Part shown: positions 1-7,821 of the stretch, one piece after another | Layout: every line of letters starts with the position of its first letter | Numbering within the stretch: position 1 is the first letter of the stretch | Source: Flavobacterium sp. ov086 | Lineage (GTDB): Bacteria; Bacteroidota; Bacteroidia; Flavobacteriales; Flavobacteriaceae | Direction of reading: 5' to 3' | NCBI RefSeq assembly: GCF_900187965.1 | Contig: NZ_FZNL01000009.1 | Coordinates: 1 to 64,000 of the forward strand | Length of the DNA: 64,000 nucleotides | Translations under genes and position numbers: made by a program | Notes under the pieces: generated by a model | What the model was told of the DNA's origin: nothing | Database searches by the model: none | What the model saw: only the letters and a program-made list of their open reading frames with translations

Positions 1-512
1 AGACTTATAGAGACATTGTAATTGAAAGCTTAGATTATTGTATTAAAAATAAAGGAATGATTTTGTACGGTTATGTAATTATGAGTAATCATATTCATAT
101 GATTGTACAATCTGAAGATGGGAAATTATCAGATTTGATAAGAGATTTTAAAAAGTTTATGGCGAAGAATATTTTAGAAAAAATTCAAAATAGTCCAGAA
201 AGCAGACGAGAATGGATTTTGGAACGTTTTAAATTGGCAGCGCAAACTCATCAGAGAAATAAAGAATATCAATTTTGGCAATATGGCAATCATGCGGAAG
301 AAATTTATTCAACAGAATTTATGTGGTCTAAGTTGCATTACATACATTTGAATCCTGTGAGAGCCGGATTGGTTGCAAAAGCTTCAGAATATATCTATTC
401 TAGTGCATGTAATTATGTTAATGACTCAGGATTATTGGAAATTGAAAAAGTTGATAATCCAATAGTAAATGTTTTAGATCCGAGATCAATAACTCTTTAT
501 AATTTATATTAA
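1..512 (+). CDS. REP-associated tyrosine transposase (RAYT, Y1/IS200-like), 5' end outside the window
   Basis: The reading frame is open from base 3 to the stop at 510-512, so the true start lies left of the window; the Met codon at 57 is internal. The HUH metal-binding motif is visible as MSNHIHMIV (bases 87-113), and the family tail YIHLNPVRAGLV is near the C-terminus. Proteins of this family are single-strand DNA nucleases that process REP hairpins and are usually single copy beside their REPs. A copy of a repeat found at least four times in the window starts within a few bases of the stop codon, which fits. The catalytic tyrosine cannot be assigned with certainty. The visible part shows no frameshift, so the gene may be intact. 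Confidence 0.88.
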   Translation, partial: TYRDIVIESLDYCIKNKGMILYGYVIMSNHIHMIVQSEDGKLSDLIRDFKKFMAKNILEKIQNSPESRREWILERFKLAAQTHQRNKEYQFWQYGNHAEEIYSTEFMWSKLHYIHLNPVRAGLVAKASEYIYSSACNYVNDSGLLEIEKVDNPIVNVLDPRSITLYNLY

Positions 513-992
513 GTTTAGTTTTAAAGTCGGAGACTTTGAGAGGTTTTCGTTTTTCTGATTAAATTTTAATAAATGGCGCAAAGTCAGAGACATTTGCGCA
601 GCATGTGTAAAGGGGAGACTTCGGGGAGCGGGGATTGGATGTTTTAATATAGAGGCAGCATTTTTCTCAGAAGGCAAATCGAGTAAATCAAAAACCGTCC
701 ACGGAAAACATCTGATTCCGATAATTTCTAAATAACCTTTTGTTCTTAAAACCGCAGGCTGATTGAGTAATCCCATTATAAAAGGCGATGGTAACGGCTG
801 AAAATCTCCATGGATAGAAATACTGCAAGGATTTCCGAAATGAAAAACAATCTCAGCATAACCATCCGGCATTATTTCAAAACTTGATTCTGTTTCTCCA
901 AAATCACTTTTGTCATACCAAAAGCATTTAATCATATCCTGCAATTCTTCGGGAACTTCAAATTCTTGATGTAAAGTATTTAGAGATCGCAT
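504..992 (-). pseudogene. Truncated AraC-type regulator: sensor domain only, DNA-binding domain missing
   Basis: The 162-residue product matches the N-terminal domain common in Bacteroidota AraC regulators (features such as FEIMPDGYAEIVFHFG and EIIGIRCFPWTVFDLL). Full-length relatives are about 250-280 residues and end in two helix-turn-helix motifs, which are absent here. The last 35 or so residues, from about 'FTHAAQMSL', are encoded by the dispersed repeat at 518-603, so the reading frame runs into the repeat and stops beside the RAYT gene. The simplest reading is a regulator truncated by repeat insertion or by a deletion at the repeat. It could still make a stable sensor-only protein, but regulation of DNA is unlikely. 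Confidence 0.7.
518..603. repeat. REP-like dispersed repeat, copy A (next to the RAYT gene)
   Basis: About 86 bp with two related blocks: TTTTAAAGTCGGAGACTTTG on the left and GCGCAAAGTCAGAGACATTT on the right, about 30 bp apart. Further copies lie at 4224-4309, 4964-5006 (one half) and 13098-13143 (one half, opposite orientation), each sharing the core AAAGTCAGAGAC or its complement. Placement directly after the RAYT stop codon suggests that this is its cognate substrate family; that link is inferred. Confidence 0.65.
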
Positions 993-1111
993 ATTTTGAA
1001 TGTGTTAGTCATGAAGATAAAGGCTTTTTTGTAAGATTATGAAACAAAGTTATAAAAAACTATTTTGTAGAATTTAGGATGGGAGAAAGTAGAAGTTTAT
1101 TATATACAAAC

Positions 1112-1137
1112 AAAGCTCCAGATTTCTCTGAAGCTTT
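1112..1137 (-). terminator. Hairpin terminator after the Ppx-like gene
   Basis: AAAGCTCCAGA-tttc-TCTG-AAGCTTT forms a stem with one bulge, just downstream of the minus-strand gene ending at 1165. The same hairpin recurs at 3770, 7584, 10850, 14611 and 16041, in the strongest copies with a T-run on the minus strand. Here the T-run is weak. Confidence 0.55.
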
Positions 1138-1164
1138 GTTTAGTAATGTTGTAAAGTAGAATAC

Positions 1165-2259
1165 TTAAAAATTGGTATTTACTTTTTTAGAACGATCTGC
1201 AATGTATGACATAAGCCATGTTACTTGTCCGTCCTTAACAAAGTATACTTTCTTTGTTTCTAAATTTGGAATGCTTTCCAAGAAGTTCTGAAGAATATTG
1301 TTTGCCGAAATAAGGTATTTCTGGTCATATGTGCTTAAAACTCTTGCAATTTCCTTATTAGTTTTAGCAAGGTTTGTAAACTTTACAAAATTATTTTTCA
1401 GGATTGCATCATAATTGATAACATCTTCAAGAGTTAGTGTAATATAATGATTTTTAATATCTTCATCATAATAAAGCGTTGCAAAAGCCCATACAGCTCC
1501 ACCCGATAAATAGATTTTTTCCTTTTTTAGCAAAAGAGGATTTGCATCCAGCATTTCTTTAATCTTTTTGCGTAGAACAGGGTTAAAATCAAAAGATTTT
1601 TCCTGAAATGTTGACATATCATTTGCCTGGTTTGGATTTACAACCGTTTTCTTTACCGCATCAGTAAGTGTCATTGTACCAAAATCAAGCTCCAAAGGTA
1701 CAAACTCCAATTTATTATCTTCAAGCTCGTCAATGTATCCGCCTTTAGTAGTTTGAGCACCAATATCAAGTAGTGAAGCGTTAGAATAATCAACAGGAGG
1801 TATAGCACCTTTAACTAGCATTTTAGCTTCTTCGTTGACATTAATAATATCAAAACTTTTACTGGTTAAAGAACTAATTTTATTCTTTAAAACATCAATA
1901 TTACGAGCAGACGAAAAAACAGGAGCTGCAACTATAAAAATGTTTTCATCGCGAAGTTTAAAATCCTCTTTTATTTTCTTCAATTGATCAACAATTATAA
2001 CACTAACTTTATTGATATCTTCTTGAGGAAGTTCTCCCAAAGAACCAATATGATCAGCAAGACTAATTCTTTCATTTGCGAAATAAAGAATATCATAATC
2101 AGCTTTTTTGATATTATTTACTTCCAGAACAGAAACTTTAATTGCTCTGCGTCCGATTTCAATTCCGGCATAAACATTTTTTTGTGAAAATGAATTAATG
2201 GAAAAAAATAAATTTAAAAGAATAAAAAATAAAATTTGGGGTTTGTTTTTTTTAAGCAT
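1165..2259 (-). CDS. Exported Ppx/GppA-like (actin-ATPase fold) protein of unknown function
   Basis: A 364-residue protein with a clear signal peptide (charged start, hydrophobic residues 9-24, cleavage likely after SFSQ). The mature part carries the signatures of the sugar kinase/Hsp70/actin fold in the order seen in exopolyphosphatase/pppGpp phosphatase: phosphate-1 loop YAGIEIGRRAIKVSV (30-44), an NEEAKML segment (142-148) where Ppx proteins have their catalytic Glu region, phosphate-2 loop DIGAQTTKGG (165-174), and an adenosine-type motif SGGAVWA (252-258). The loop is DIGAQT rather than the usual D[IL]GGGS, so activity may differ or be lost. Ppx/GppA enzymes are cytoplasmic; an exported version is unusual. 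It appears monocistronic, with its own terminator. Confidence 0.65.
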   Translation of the reverse strand: MLKKNKPQILFFILLNLFFSINSFSQKNVYAGIEIGRRAIKVSVLEVNNIKKADYDILYFANERISLADHIGSLGELPQEDINKVSVIIVDQLKKIKEDFKLRDENIFIVAAPVFSSARNIDVLKNKISSLTSKSFDIINVNEEAKMLVKGAIPPVDYSNASLLDIGAQTTKGGYIDELEDNKLEFVPLELDFGTMTLTDAVKKTVVNPNQANDMSTFQEKSFDFNPVLRKKIKEMLDANPLLLKKEKIYLSGGAVWAFATLYYDEDIKNHYITLTLEDVINYDAILKNNFVKFTNLAKTNKEIARVLSTYDQKYLISANNILQNFLESIPNLETKKVYFVKDGQVTWLMSYIADRSKKVNTNF

Positions 2260-2872
2260 TGTGTTTAATTGTAGTTAGGGTATTATTTATTTTGAATAAG
2301 ACTTTAAAGTAGTAGGTTGTGGTATTTGTGTGAAAGTCATAATTTTAAATTGAAAATAACGGTTTTCCGTATAAGATTGCAAATTTATAAAAACATTTAC
2401 TAACATAAACGCAGTTATTAAGAAAACATGGGATTAAATTATTGTTACCATTTTTTTAAGTTAATGATAATTTATAACGTATTGAAAAAGAATAACTTAG
2501 TAAAGAAGAAGCAATAAATCATTTATTTTCACAACTTTTGAATATAAAACGGTGAGATTTTTTCTGGATTTTTGAGAATCATATTCCATATTAAAAACCA
2601 ATAAAGTAATTTACCTGAAGGTGTATATTGCTCTCATTATGAATGTAAAAGATGTTTTTTTATTTTTTCTTTGTAAGAAATAATTGTATATCTTTGGGTA
2701 GGTTAAGATAATGTAGAATAATTTTTAAGTGATTTTTTAGAAAATGAAGAGCATAAAAAGTAATTAATCTAATAGTAAAAATATATAAAAAATTCTTGCG
2801 CAAGGATAGACAAAAGCCCCAATTGTCTTTAATTGATTTGAGGTATTAACTAATTTTTTAAAACTTTATGTT
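2260..2872. other. Non-coding 613-bp gap upstream of the small peptide gene
   Basis: Very AT-rich; no ORF with recognisable features. It must hold the promoter for the minus-strand Ppx-like gene and for the plus-strand peptide gene at 2873. Only the box at 2689-2696 is convincing. Confidence 0.5.
2670..2696 (+). promoter_or_regulatory. Candidate promoter for the double-glycine peptide gene
   Basis: TATCTTTG at 2689-2696 fits the Bacteroidota -7 box TAnnTTTG. A TTTG at 2670-2673 could be the -33 box, although the 15-bp spacer is short. It would give a 5' leader of about 170 nt before the start at 2873. Confidence 0.4.
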
Positions 2873-3049
2873 ATGATAAAAAACATTTTAAACCTAAAAG
2901 GAGTAACAGAATTGACCAAAAATGAAAAAAGAAGTATCACAGGCGGTTTGGCTTGTGTTGATGGTGTTTGTCCAAAACCAGGTGCTTACTGCTGTTTTGC
3001 CGGAAGCCCTGAAGGAATCTGCAGATTAAATGGACAAGGCTGTTTTTAA
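2873..3049 (+). CDS. Bacteriocin-like secreted peptide precursor, double-glycine leader, six-Cys knottin-like core
   Basis: A 58-residue ORF. The first 25 residues read as a ComC/bacteriocin-type leader: NLKGVTELTKNEKRSITGG, ending in Gly-Gly, the processing site of peptidase-containing ABC transporters (PCATs). Bacteroidota small peptides with 'L..NE...I.GG' leaders are common. The 33-residue core has exactly six cysteines arranged C-x4-C-x6-C-C-x8-C-x6-C, with Gly and Pro between them and an aromatic C-terminal Phe. That order, including the adjacent Cys pair, is the spacing class of inhibitor-cystine-knot peptides. The start ATG at 2873 is the only in-frame choice; an ATG 5 bases earlier stops at once. 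A terminator follows at 3096. No PCAT transporter or immunity gene is recognisable nearby; the 98-residue gene at 3357 is the next ORF. Bacteriocin function is inferred. Confidence 0.75.
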   Translation: MIKNILNLKGVTELTKNEKRSITGGLACVDGVCPKPGAYCCFAGSPEGICRLNGQGCF

Positions 3050-3095
3050 GTAAGAGTCTTAAAATTCTCCGCCATTGGAGGATTATAATAAATGT

Positions 3096-3135
3096 TGCGC
3101 AAATGTCTTTTTAGACTTTGCGCATTTTTTTTTTT
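3096..3135 (+). terminator. Rho-independent terminator of the peptide gene
   Basis: TGCGCAAATGTC, a T-rich loop and GACTTTGCGCA form a long stem (with one mismatch), followed by about eleven Ts. The stem sequence resembles one half of the REP-like repeat found at 518, 4224, 4964 and 13098. Confidence 0.8.
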
Positions 3136-3356
3136 GCTTTTATGAATCGTAAACTAAGATTATAGTATTGTGACTTTTTTTGGTTTTTAAAACTTAAAAA
3201 GTTCAATATCGCATACTTTCTTATAAAATAGAAAATTAAAATCTTTCAACTATTTTTAATCTATTTTGCTGGTTATCATATAAGATAACCATTTTGAATA
3301 AAAATAGTACAACCTTTGAATTATCATAAAATGAAAAAATAATTTAAAATAAAGTA

Positions 3357-3653
3357 ATGGAAACTAAAGAAAGTAAAGACTTAGAATATCTTAAAAAATT
3401 AATGAGCAGGTATCTAAATACTTTAATGATGCCAGTTGATAATACAGAGTATTATACTGCCGAAATCAAATTATTAAATTATGGAGAACTTGGTTGTGTT
3501 ATTTCCAACATGCTTAAATTATGCATTCTTGGATTAGATACTGAATCGCAAAAAATCTCAAAGACGATCAAGAATCCAACAATCGATGTGGCTCTTATTT
3601 TAGAAGTTGTTCTTCAGTTGTTTCCTGTGGATAAATTTGAGTTACTAAGCTAA
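3357..3653 (+). CDS. Small hypothetical protein, 98 residues
   Basis: Not recognised. The product is soluble-looking and helical, with a charged N-terminus (ESKDLEYLKKLMSRYLN) and a leucine-rich second half; two Cys at about positions 46 and 55. No signal peptide or membrane segment. It is preceded by an A-rich leader typical of Bacteroidota starts and lies 307 bp after the bacteriocin-like peptide, in the same direction but beyond a strong terminator, so it is probably transcribed separately. An immunity role is possible from position only; nothing in the sequence proves it. Confidence 0.55.
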   Translation: METKESKDLEYLKKLMSRYLNTLMMPVDNTEYYTAEIKLLNYGELGCVISNMLKLCILGLDTESQKISKTIKNPTIDVALILEVVLQLFPVDKFELLS

Positions 3654-3769
3654 ATTAACGAGTTGCTTATTGTAGATAATAATAAAGAATCCTGAAATCG
3701 TCCATCTTTTTACTGCTCCACAGGTTTTTGATATGTTCCAAAAAAGATCATAAAATAATTAAAATAAAA

Positions 3770-3794
3770 AAAGCTCCAGATTTCTCTGAAGCTT
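3770..3794 (-). terminator. Terminator of tRNA-Glu
   Basis: AAGCTCCAGA-tttc-TCTG-AAGCTT hairpin with a run of seven Ts on the minus strand (A-run at 3764-3770), 9 bp after the tRNA 3' end. This is the best-formed copy of a hairpin scattered through the next 19 kb. Confidence 0.8.
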
Positions 3795-3802
3795 TGTGCT
3801 AG

Positions 3803-3874
3803 TAGCCCGTAGCGGAATCGAACCGCTCTTACATGGATGAAAACCATGCGTCCTAACCGATAGACGAACGGGCC
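3803..3874 (-). tRNA. tRNA-Glu (anticodon TTC)
   Basis: The minus strand folds as a full cloverleaf of 72 nt without CCA: acceptor stem GGCCCGT/ACGGGCT (a terminal G-T wobble), D-loop with GGTTAGG, anticodon loop TTTTCAT between GCATGG and CCATGT, T-arm CGGTTCGATTCCG, discriminator A. Anticodon TTC reads Glu codons. It is followed by a rho-independent terminator. The 3' CCA is not encoded, as is usual in this phylum. Confidence 0.95.
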
Positions 3875-4408
3875 TACTTTTGTAATGCGGGTGCAAAAGT
3901 GCAACTATTTTTGAGATACACAAAATGATTTTTGAAAATTTTTAATTTAAATATTCTAAAAATATCACATTTAAGAATAATCAATCACAAATAAATGGAG
4001 TTAAGTATAGTGTATTTATTTGATTAATAATTGATTATTTTACGTTTAAATAGGAGTAAAACCTCTTTTTTTCTTCTTTTATTAAAATGAAAAAAAAATA
4101 TTTAAATTGAAAAATATTTTTTTTTGAAAGAATATTCCTTATGTTTTTAATCCTTAATTTTAATTAATGTTGTTTCAAATTTATTTCATTTAGGGAATAC
4201 TATTTCAAATTCTCAGAAAATCAGTTTTAAAGTCAGAGATTTTATGAAGTTTCCATTTTTGAATTATATTTGTTTGAAATGACGTAAAGTCAACGGCATT
4301 TGATTAGCGTTGGGATGGTTTATAAGTGAGTTTTTTAAATCTCAAGTTTGAAACAACTAAAGATATTTATTCAATATTATACTCGAAAAATTAGGAAAAA
4401 GAATAATT
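3875..4408. other. Intergenic region, 534 bp, with one REP-like repeat
   Basis: AT-rich. It holds the tRNA-Glu promoter (not resolved) and the REP-like repeat at 4224-4309. No coding sequence was seen. Confidence 0.6.
4224..4309. repeat. REP-like dispersed repeat, copy B
   Basis: Same two-block layout and orientation as copy A at 518-603: TTTTAAAGTCAGAGATTTT, about 40 bp later GACGTAAAGTCAACGGCATTT. Confidence 0.6.
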
Positions 4409-4873
4409 ATGAAAGCAATAGGAATTAAAATATTTGGTGTGATTTCTATAGTTTCTATAATCTTGTTTTTTTTATTTTTTTTATTTCTACTTTTTGAAGG
4501 ACATGTTATAAGAAAAGATATTGAGCTAAATGGTAAAATTACCGTTGGAAAATATATCTCACACCGCCGATTTAAAAAAGGTCAAGTTAATTATTTGAGT
4601 TTTAATATAGGTGGCGTAAGATATAAAGGGGAAGGCGGACATCCTCCTGTTGCTTTTTCTAAAAATATTGGAAAATTTTACAAGATTCGTTATTCTGAAA
4701 AATTTAAAGGATCTATAAAAGCTTTTTTTGATGAAGAAGTAACAGATACCACAGAGATTATGAAAGCGGGCTTCACAAAAAAAGAGATATATGTTTTGGG
4801 AAATGATTCTCTTTATGCTCATGAAGCATCTTTTAAGGAAGAAGTTTTAGCAATATTCGATAGTAAACAATAA
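4409..4873 (+). CDS. Single-pass membrane protein, hypothetical, 154 residues
   Basis: One strong N-terminal membrane segment (about residues 8-30, very rich in Phe, Leu and Ile) is followed by a soluble domain that probably faces the periplasm. A segment 'NGKITVGKYISHRRFKKGQVNY' style beta pattern with a later YKGEGG and KFYKIRYSEKF recalls small secreted beta-sandwich proteins of the DUF3592 type, but similarity is weak and is not claimed. It stands alone between two repeats. Confidence 0.6.
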   Translation: MKAIGIKIFGVISIVSIILFFLFFLFLLFEGHVIRKDIELNGKITVGKYISHRRFKKGQVNYLSFNIGGVRYKGEGGHPPVAFSKNIGKFYKIRYSEKFKGSIKAFFDEEVTDTTEIMKAGFTKKEIYVLGNDSLYAHEASFKEEVLAIFDSKQ

Positions 4874-4963
4874 TCAGATTTTGCGGGATGTTTTTCTAGC
4901 TATAAGTTATTATGGATTTTCGATAAAATTTATAACTCCCTTTCAAAAGAGTTCATCGTGAAA

Positions 4964-5006
4964 AGCAGCACAAATGTCTTTGACTTTGCGTTTTTGTTTT
5001 TAAAAC
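4964..5006. repeat. REP-like dispersed repeat, half copy C
   Basis: GCAGCACAAATGTCTTTGAC followed by TTTGCG, the reverse complement of the right block of copy A. It lies between the converging genes at 4409 and 5064 and may have been co-opted as a terminator. Confidence 0.5.
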
Positions 5007-5063
5007 CTTAAATCGAATGAAAGTTAGAGATATTTGCAATGAATGGTTTATGGAGAATGTATA

Positions 5064-5564
5064 TTACACTCTTTCTATCTTAAAATAAGCTAGTTCTTCT
5101 TGATTTCGTATTAAATTATCTAATCGTTTAAAACCAGCTTTTTGCAATACATTTTGTGATCCGCTGTTGCTGAGATCTGTTATAGCTACAACTTCTTTCG
5201 TATTTGTATTTGCAAAACTATATTGAGTTATAGCCTTACATACTTCTGTCGCAATGCCTTTTCCCCAATATTCCCTACTAAGTACATATCCTATTTCTAT
5301 TTGGCTTGTATTATGTACAAAGATACGAGCAACACATATTCCTATAAAATTATTATTTGTAGCATCGAATATTGCCCAGCGGCTAAGATTTTTCTTTTCA
5401 TAATTTTCAAGCAATTCATCAAACATCTCCAAATATCTTTCTGGTGAAGCATTAGGAAGGTATTGCGTAACTTGATTGTCTTTAAAAAGATCTAAAAATG
5501 TTTGTTTTTCCTGAGGTAAAAATTCACGAATAATTATTCTTGGGCTTTGGTAAAGAGTAGACAT
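5064..5564 (-). CDS. GNAT-family N-acetyltransferase, RimJ/RimL type
   Basis: A 166-residue protein of typical length for the Acetyltransf_3 family, which moves acetyl groups from acetyl-CoA to amines (ribosomal protein N-termini or small molecules). Seen: N-terminal RIIIREFLPQE, central IGYVLSREYWGKGIATE, the acetyl-CoA binding pyrophosphate loop (residues about 105-118), then NSGSQNVLQKAGFKRLD, the usual 'N..S..v..k.GF' motif. The substrate cannot be told. It is a lone gene flanked by a REP half-copy and the repeat scars near 5.8 kb, which fits a gained accessory gene. Confidence 0.88.
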   Translation of the reverse strand: MSTLYQSPRIIIREFLPQEKQTFLDLFKDNQVTQYLPNASPERYLEMFDELLENYEKKNLSRWAIFDATNNNFIGICVARIFVHNTSQIEIGYVLSREYWGKGIATEVCKAITQYSFANTNTKEVVAITDLSNSGSQNVLQKAGFKRLDNLIRNQEELAYFKIERV

Positions 5565-5837
5565 CGATTATAGTTAATAGTGTGATAATAATTTAGAAGT
5601 TCTTTGCTAAAATTAATAGCCAATTTTTCTTTTGTAAATGCAGACGAATTTACAGAAAATAAATAACCAGAACAAACCTCCCCACTCTCCAAAGTGTGCT
5701 ATGAGTTTGCGTAATTCATCTAAAGCATGTAAAAAAGAGATTTTACAAAATGATACGAGTGTCTAAATTTCTTGTTTGACAATCGTTGTTTTTCTTTGAC
5801 TCCGCTCAGGTAGACAAAAATACAAAGTCATACAAAC

Positions 5838-5972
5838 GACAAAAGGTCTGGATTTCTCTGAAACTTTACTTAGTAGTTCGTCGAGGCGATGGATATGAGA
5901 CCCACCCACGAGCTAAATTTAAAAAAACACCATCTTTTTCAAGTGGTGTTTTTTTTTAGTAGCGGGAACAGG
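5838..5972 (-). repeat. tRNA-3'-end/terminator scar S1 (two units)
   Basis: Unit one: decayed hairpin GGTCTGGATTTCTCTGAAACTTT, then TAGTAGTTCG and a stretch GGATATGAGACCCACCCACGAGCT (split here: GGATATGAG, ACGAGCT) that matches the anticodon-side of tRNA-Met/fMet. Unit two: terminator AACACCA-ctttttcaa-TGGTGTT (5926-5950) followed by TAGTAGCGGGAACAGGGTC, the 3' end of tRNA-fMet read on the minus strand. No functional tRNA can fold. Confidence 0.6.
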
Positions 5973-6000
5973 GTCATGCTGAAACTATAATATTTAAATT

Positions 6001-6546
6001 TTATCGCTTGTAATAAGCAACAATACTTGCTTTTGCTATTGTTTGATTCCAAAGATTAAAACCTACAACAGCGGGATTTGTATTTTCGTTGGTTCCAAGT
6101 TTATCCGTTTTAAGTGCATAAACTGTTATTATGTACTCATGAAATCCGTGGCCTATTGGTGGGCAAGGTCCGCCAAATCCTTTAATACCGTAATCTGTAA
6201 TACTTTGAATAGCTCCTTTAGGAATTAAATTATTCTTTGTTCCTGCATTGGTTACCAATTCATTTACGTTTGCGGGAATATCAAAGACAACCCAATGCCA
6301 AAATCCGCTACCAGTTGGTGCATCAGGATCATACATCGTTATGGCAAAACTTTTTGTTCCCTCGGGAGCATTTTTCCATAGCAATTCCGGCGATTGATTT
6401 TCACCTGAACAACCAAATCCGTTGAATTCCTGTGTTTTAGAGGCTTCTCCTCCCAGATCTTTACTGGTTAATGTAAAAGTTTTTTGACCAAAAATTGTGC
6501 TTGTAAAAATTAAGGATAACACCAAAATTAGATTTGCTTTTTTCAT
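6001..6546 (-). CDS. Exported PEBP-family protein (YbhB/YbcL type)
   Basis: The phosphatidylethanolamine-binding protein family is marked by DPDAPTGSGFWHWVVFDIP and GPCPPIGHGFHEYIITVYAL, the ligand-pocket segments. Start chosen at 6546 (MKKANLILVLSL), which gives a proper signal peptide ending near FGQ; an upstream Met at 6573 would add nine residues before it. About 181 residues, the usual length for the exported form. Function in bacteria is unclear; small-ligand binding and protease-inhibitor roles have been suggested for relatives. It is transcribed with, and 88 bp downstream of, the AraC gene at 6635, which may control it. Confidence 0.9.
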   Translation of the reverse strand: MKKANLILVLSLIFTSTIFGQKTFTLTSKDLGGEASKTQEFNGFGCSGENQSPELLWKNAPEGTKSFAITMYDPDAPTGSGFWHWVVFDIPANVNELVTNAGTKNNLIPKGAIQSITDYGIKGFGGPCPPIGHGFHEYIITVYALKTDKLGTNENTNPAVVGFNLWNQTIAKASIVAYYKR

Positions 6547-6634
6547 TTTATCTTGAATTAAAATTTTAAACAAATTTAGATTCAGTAAGGTAAAAGAAAC
6601 TATAGGGAAAGGTTCAAAAAGTATAGCCAGAAGC

Positions 6635-7471
6635 TCAGATTTTCTGGTGGTGTTTTGGCGTTACGCCATACTTTAATTTGTAAGCCTGTGTAAAGCTCGA
6701 TAAGTTTTCGTAACCTACTTCGAAATAAACTTCAGATGGATTTTTTTGTTCCTGTTGCAGTAAATATTGTGCAAATTCAAGTCTTTTATTTTGAAACCAT
6801 TTTATGGGCGATTCTGAATAATGTTTTTCAAATTCTCTCTTGAATGTTGACACACTCATATTACACAAAAAGGCCAATTCTTTCAAAGTCAATTTATTCA
6901 GGTGGCTGCTTTCAATAATCGTAGTAAATTTTTGTGTAGCATTGTCGCTGTTTATAGCCAAGGAGTAAAGAAAATCAGTTCCGTACTTTTCTATTAGATA
7001 GAACATGATTTCTTCAAACTTAACTTCCAGCATTTTCTTTTGTAAATCTTTTGAAAGTTTTGAGATATCCAGTAAACTGTATACAAAACGCTTTATAAAT
7101 TCATCATACTCAAAAGCATAAACTGATTTACATACTTTTGATTCGATTTTATGCAATTCATTTTTTTGAATAAATTTTGATACAATTTCATTTTTAAAAA
7201 ATAAAACGACACTTCTATAATTAGAATTGCCGGAACGTTTTTCAGTCATCAAACAATTTCCTGATTTCATTACCAGAAATTTAGAATCGTTTATGGCTAT
7301 AGCCGAATTATCAAAAAAAACTTCCTTTGTTCCTTCAAGTAAAAAACTAAAGATATTTTGATTTAAAATGATTTGCTGCTTAGATATCTCTTGTGAAGTG
7401 CTATAATTAAAAATTTCAACAAGCTGAGAATTTTCTAAACCCAATTCGTCTGGAAGTATTACGGTATTCAT
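6635..7471 (-). CDS. AraC-family transcriptional regulator
   Basis: A 278-residue protein. The C-terminal third has both AraC helix-turn-helix motifs (LTLKELAFLCNMSVSTFKRE, then PSEVYFEVGYENLSSFTQAY) and the signature end KLKYGVTPKHHQK. The N-terminal part is a beta-rich ligand-sensing domain of the ExsA type (SFLLEGTKEVFF, KFLVMKSGNC). Length is normal. It probably drives the PEBP gene downstream on the same strand. The inducer cannot be told. Confidence 0.9.
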   Translation of the reverse strand: MNTVILPDELGLENSQLVEIFNYSTSQEISKQQIILNQNIFSFLLEGTKEVFFDNSAIAINDSKFLVMKSGNCLMTEKRSGNSNYRSVVLFFKNEIVSKFIQKNELHKIESKVCKSVYAFEYDEFIKRFVYSLLDISKLSKDLQKKMLEVKFEEIMFYLIEKYGTDFLYSLAINSDNATQKFTTIIESSHLNKLTLKELAFLCNMSVSTFKREFEKHYSESPIKWFQNKRLEFAQYLLQQEQKNPSEVYFEVGYENLSSFTQAYKLKYGVTPKHHQKI

Positions 7472-7583
7472 AATATTAATTAGTTGTATCTCTTAGGATT
7501 TATAAATATAAACAAAAAAACTCCTCCTGTGGTGCGAGCGTCTCAGTTATGAACGCAAAGTTACTTCAAAGTAATCCAAAACA

Positions 7584-7660
7584 AAAAAGCTCCAGATTTC
7601 TTTGAGGCTTTTTCTTAGTAGCGGGAAGTATTTAAATATCTAACCAGTTTATTGAATATT
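7584..7660 (-). repeat. tRNA-3'-end/terminator scar S2
   Basis: Hairpin AAGCTCCAGATTTCTTTGAG then TTAGTAGCGGGAAGTATTTA and ATCTAACCAGTTTATTGAAT. The second part is shared with scar S6 near 17615 (TAATAGCGGGAAGTATCG, ATCTAACCACTTTAT). About 100 bp on, at 7761, lies GGTTCAAATCCCATC, a T-arm-like string on the plus strand. Confidence 0.5.
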
Positions 7661-7821
7661 ATATTAGAATTATAGCATGTGCATCGTAAAATTTGATTTT
7701 GCAGATTTGTAATATTTTGTTTGAAGAAAAAAACTTATAATTTTCAGTATTAAGTTTTCTGGTTCAAATCCCATCAAGGTTATTTAAAAAAAAATTATGA
7801 GAAAAAGAGGTGTTTTTTAGC

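Noticed and set aside
3710..3904. 64-residue ORF on the minus strand
   Set aside because: It lies across tRNA-Glu and its terminator and has no coding features.
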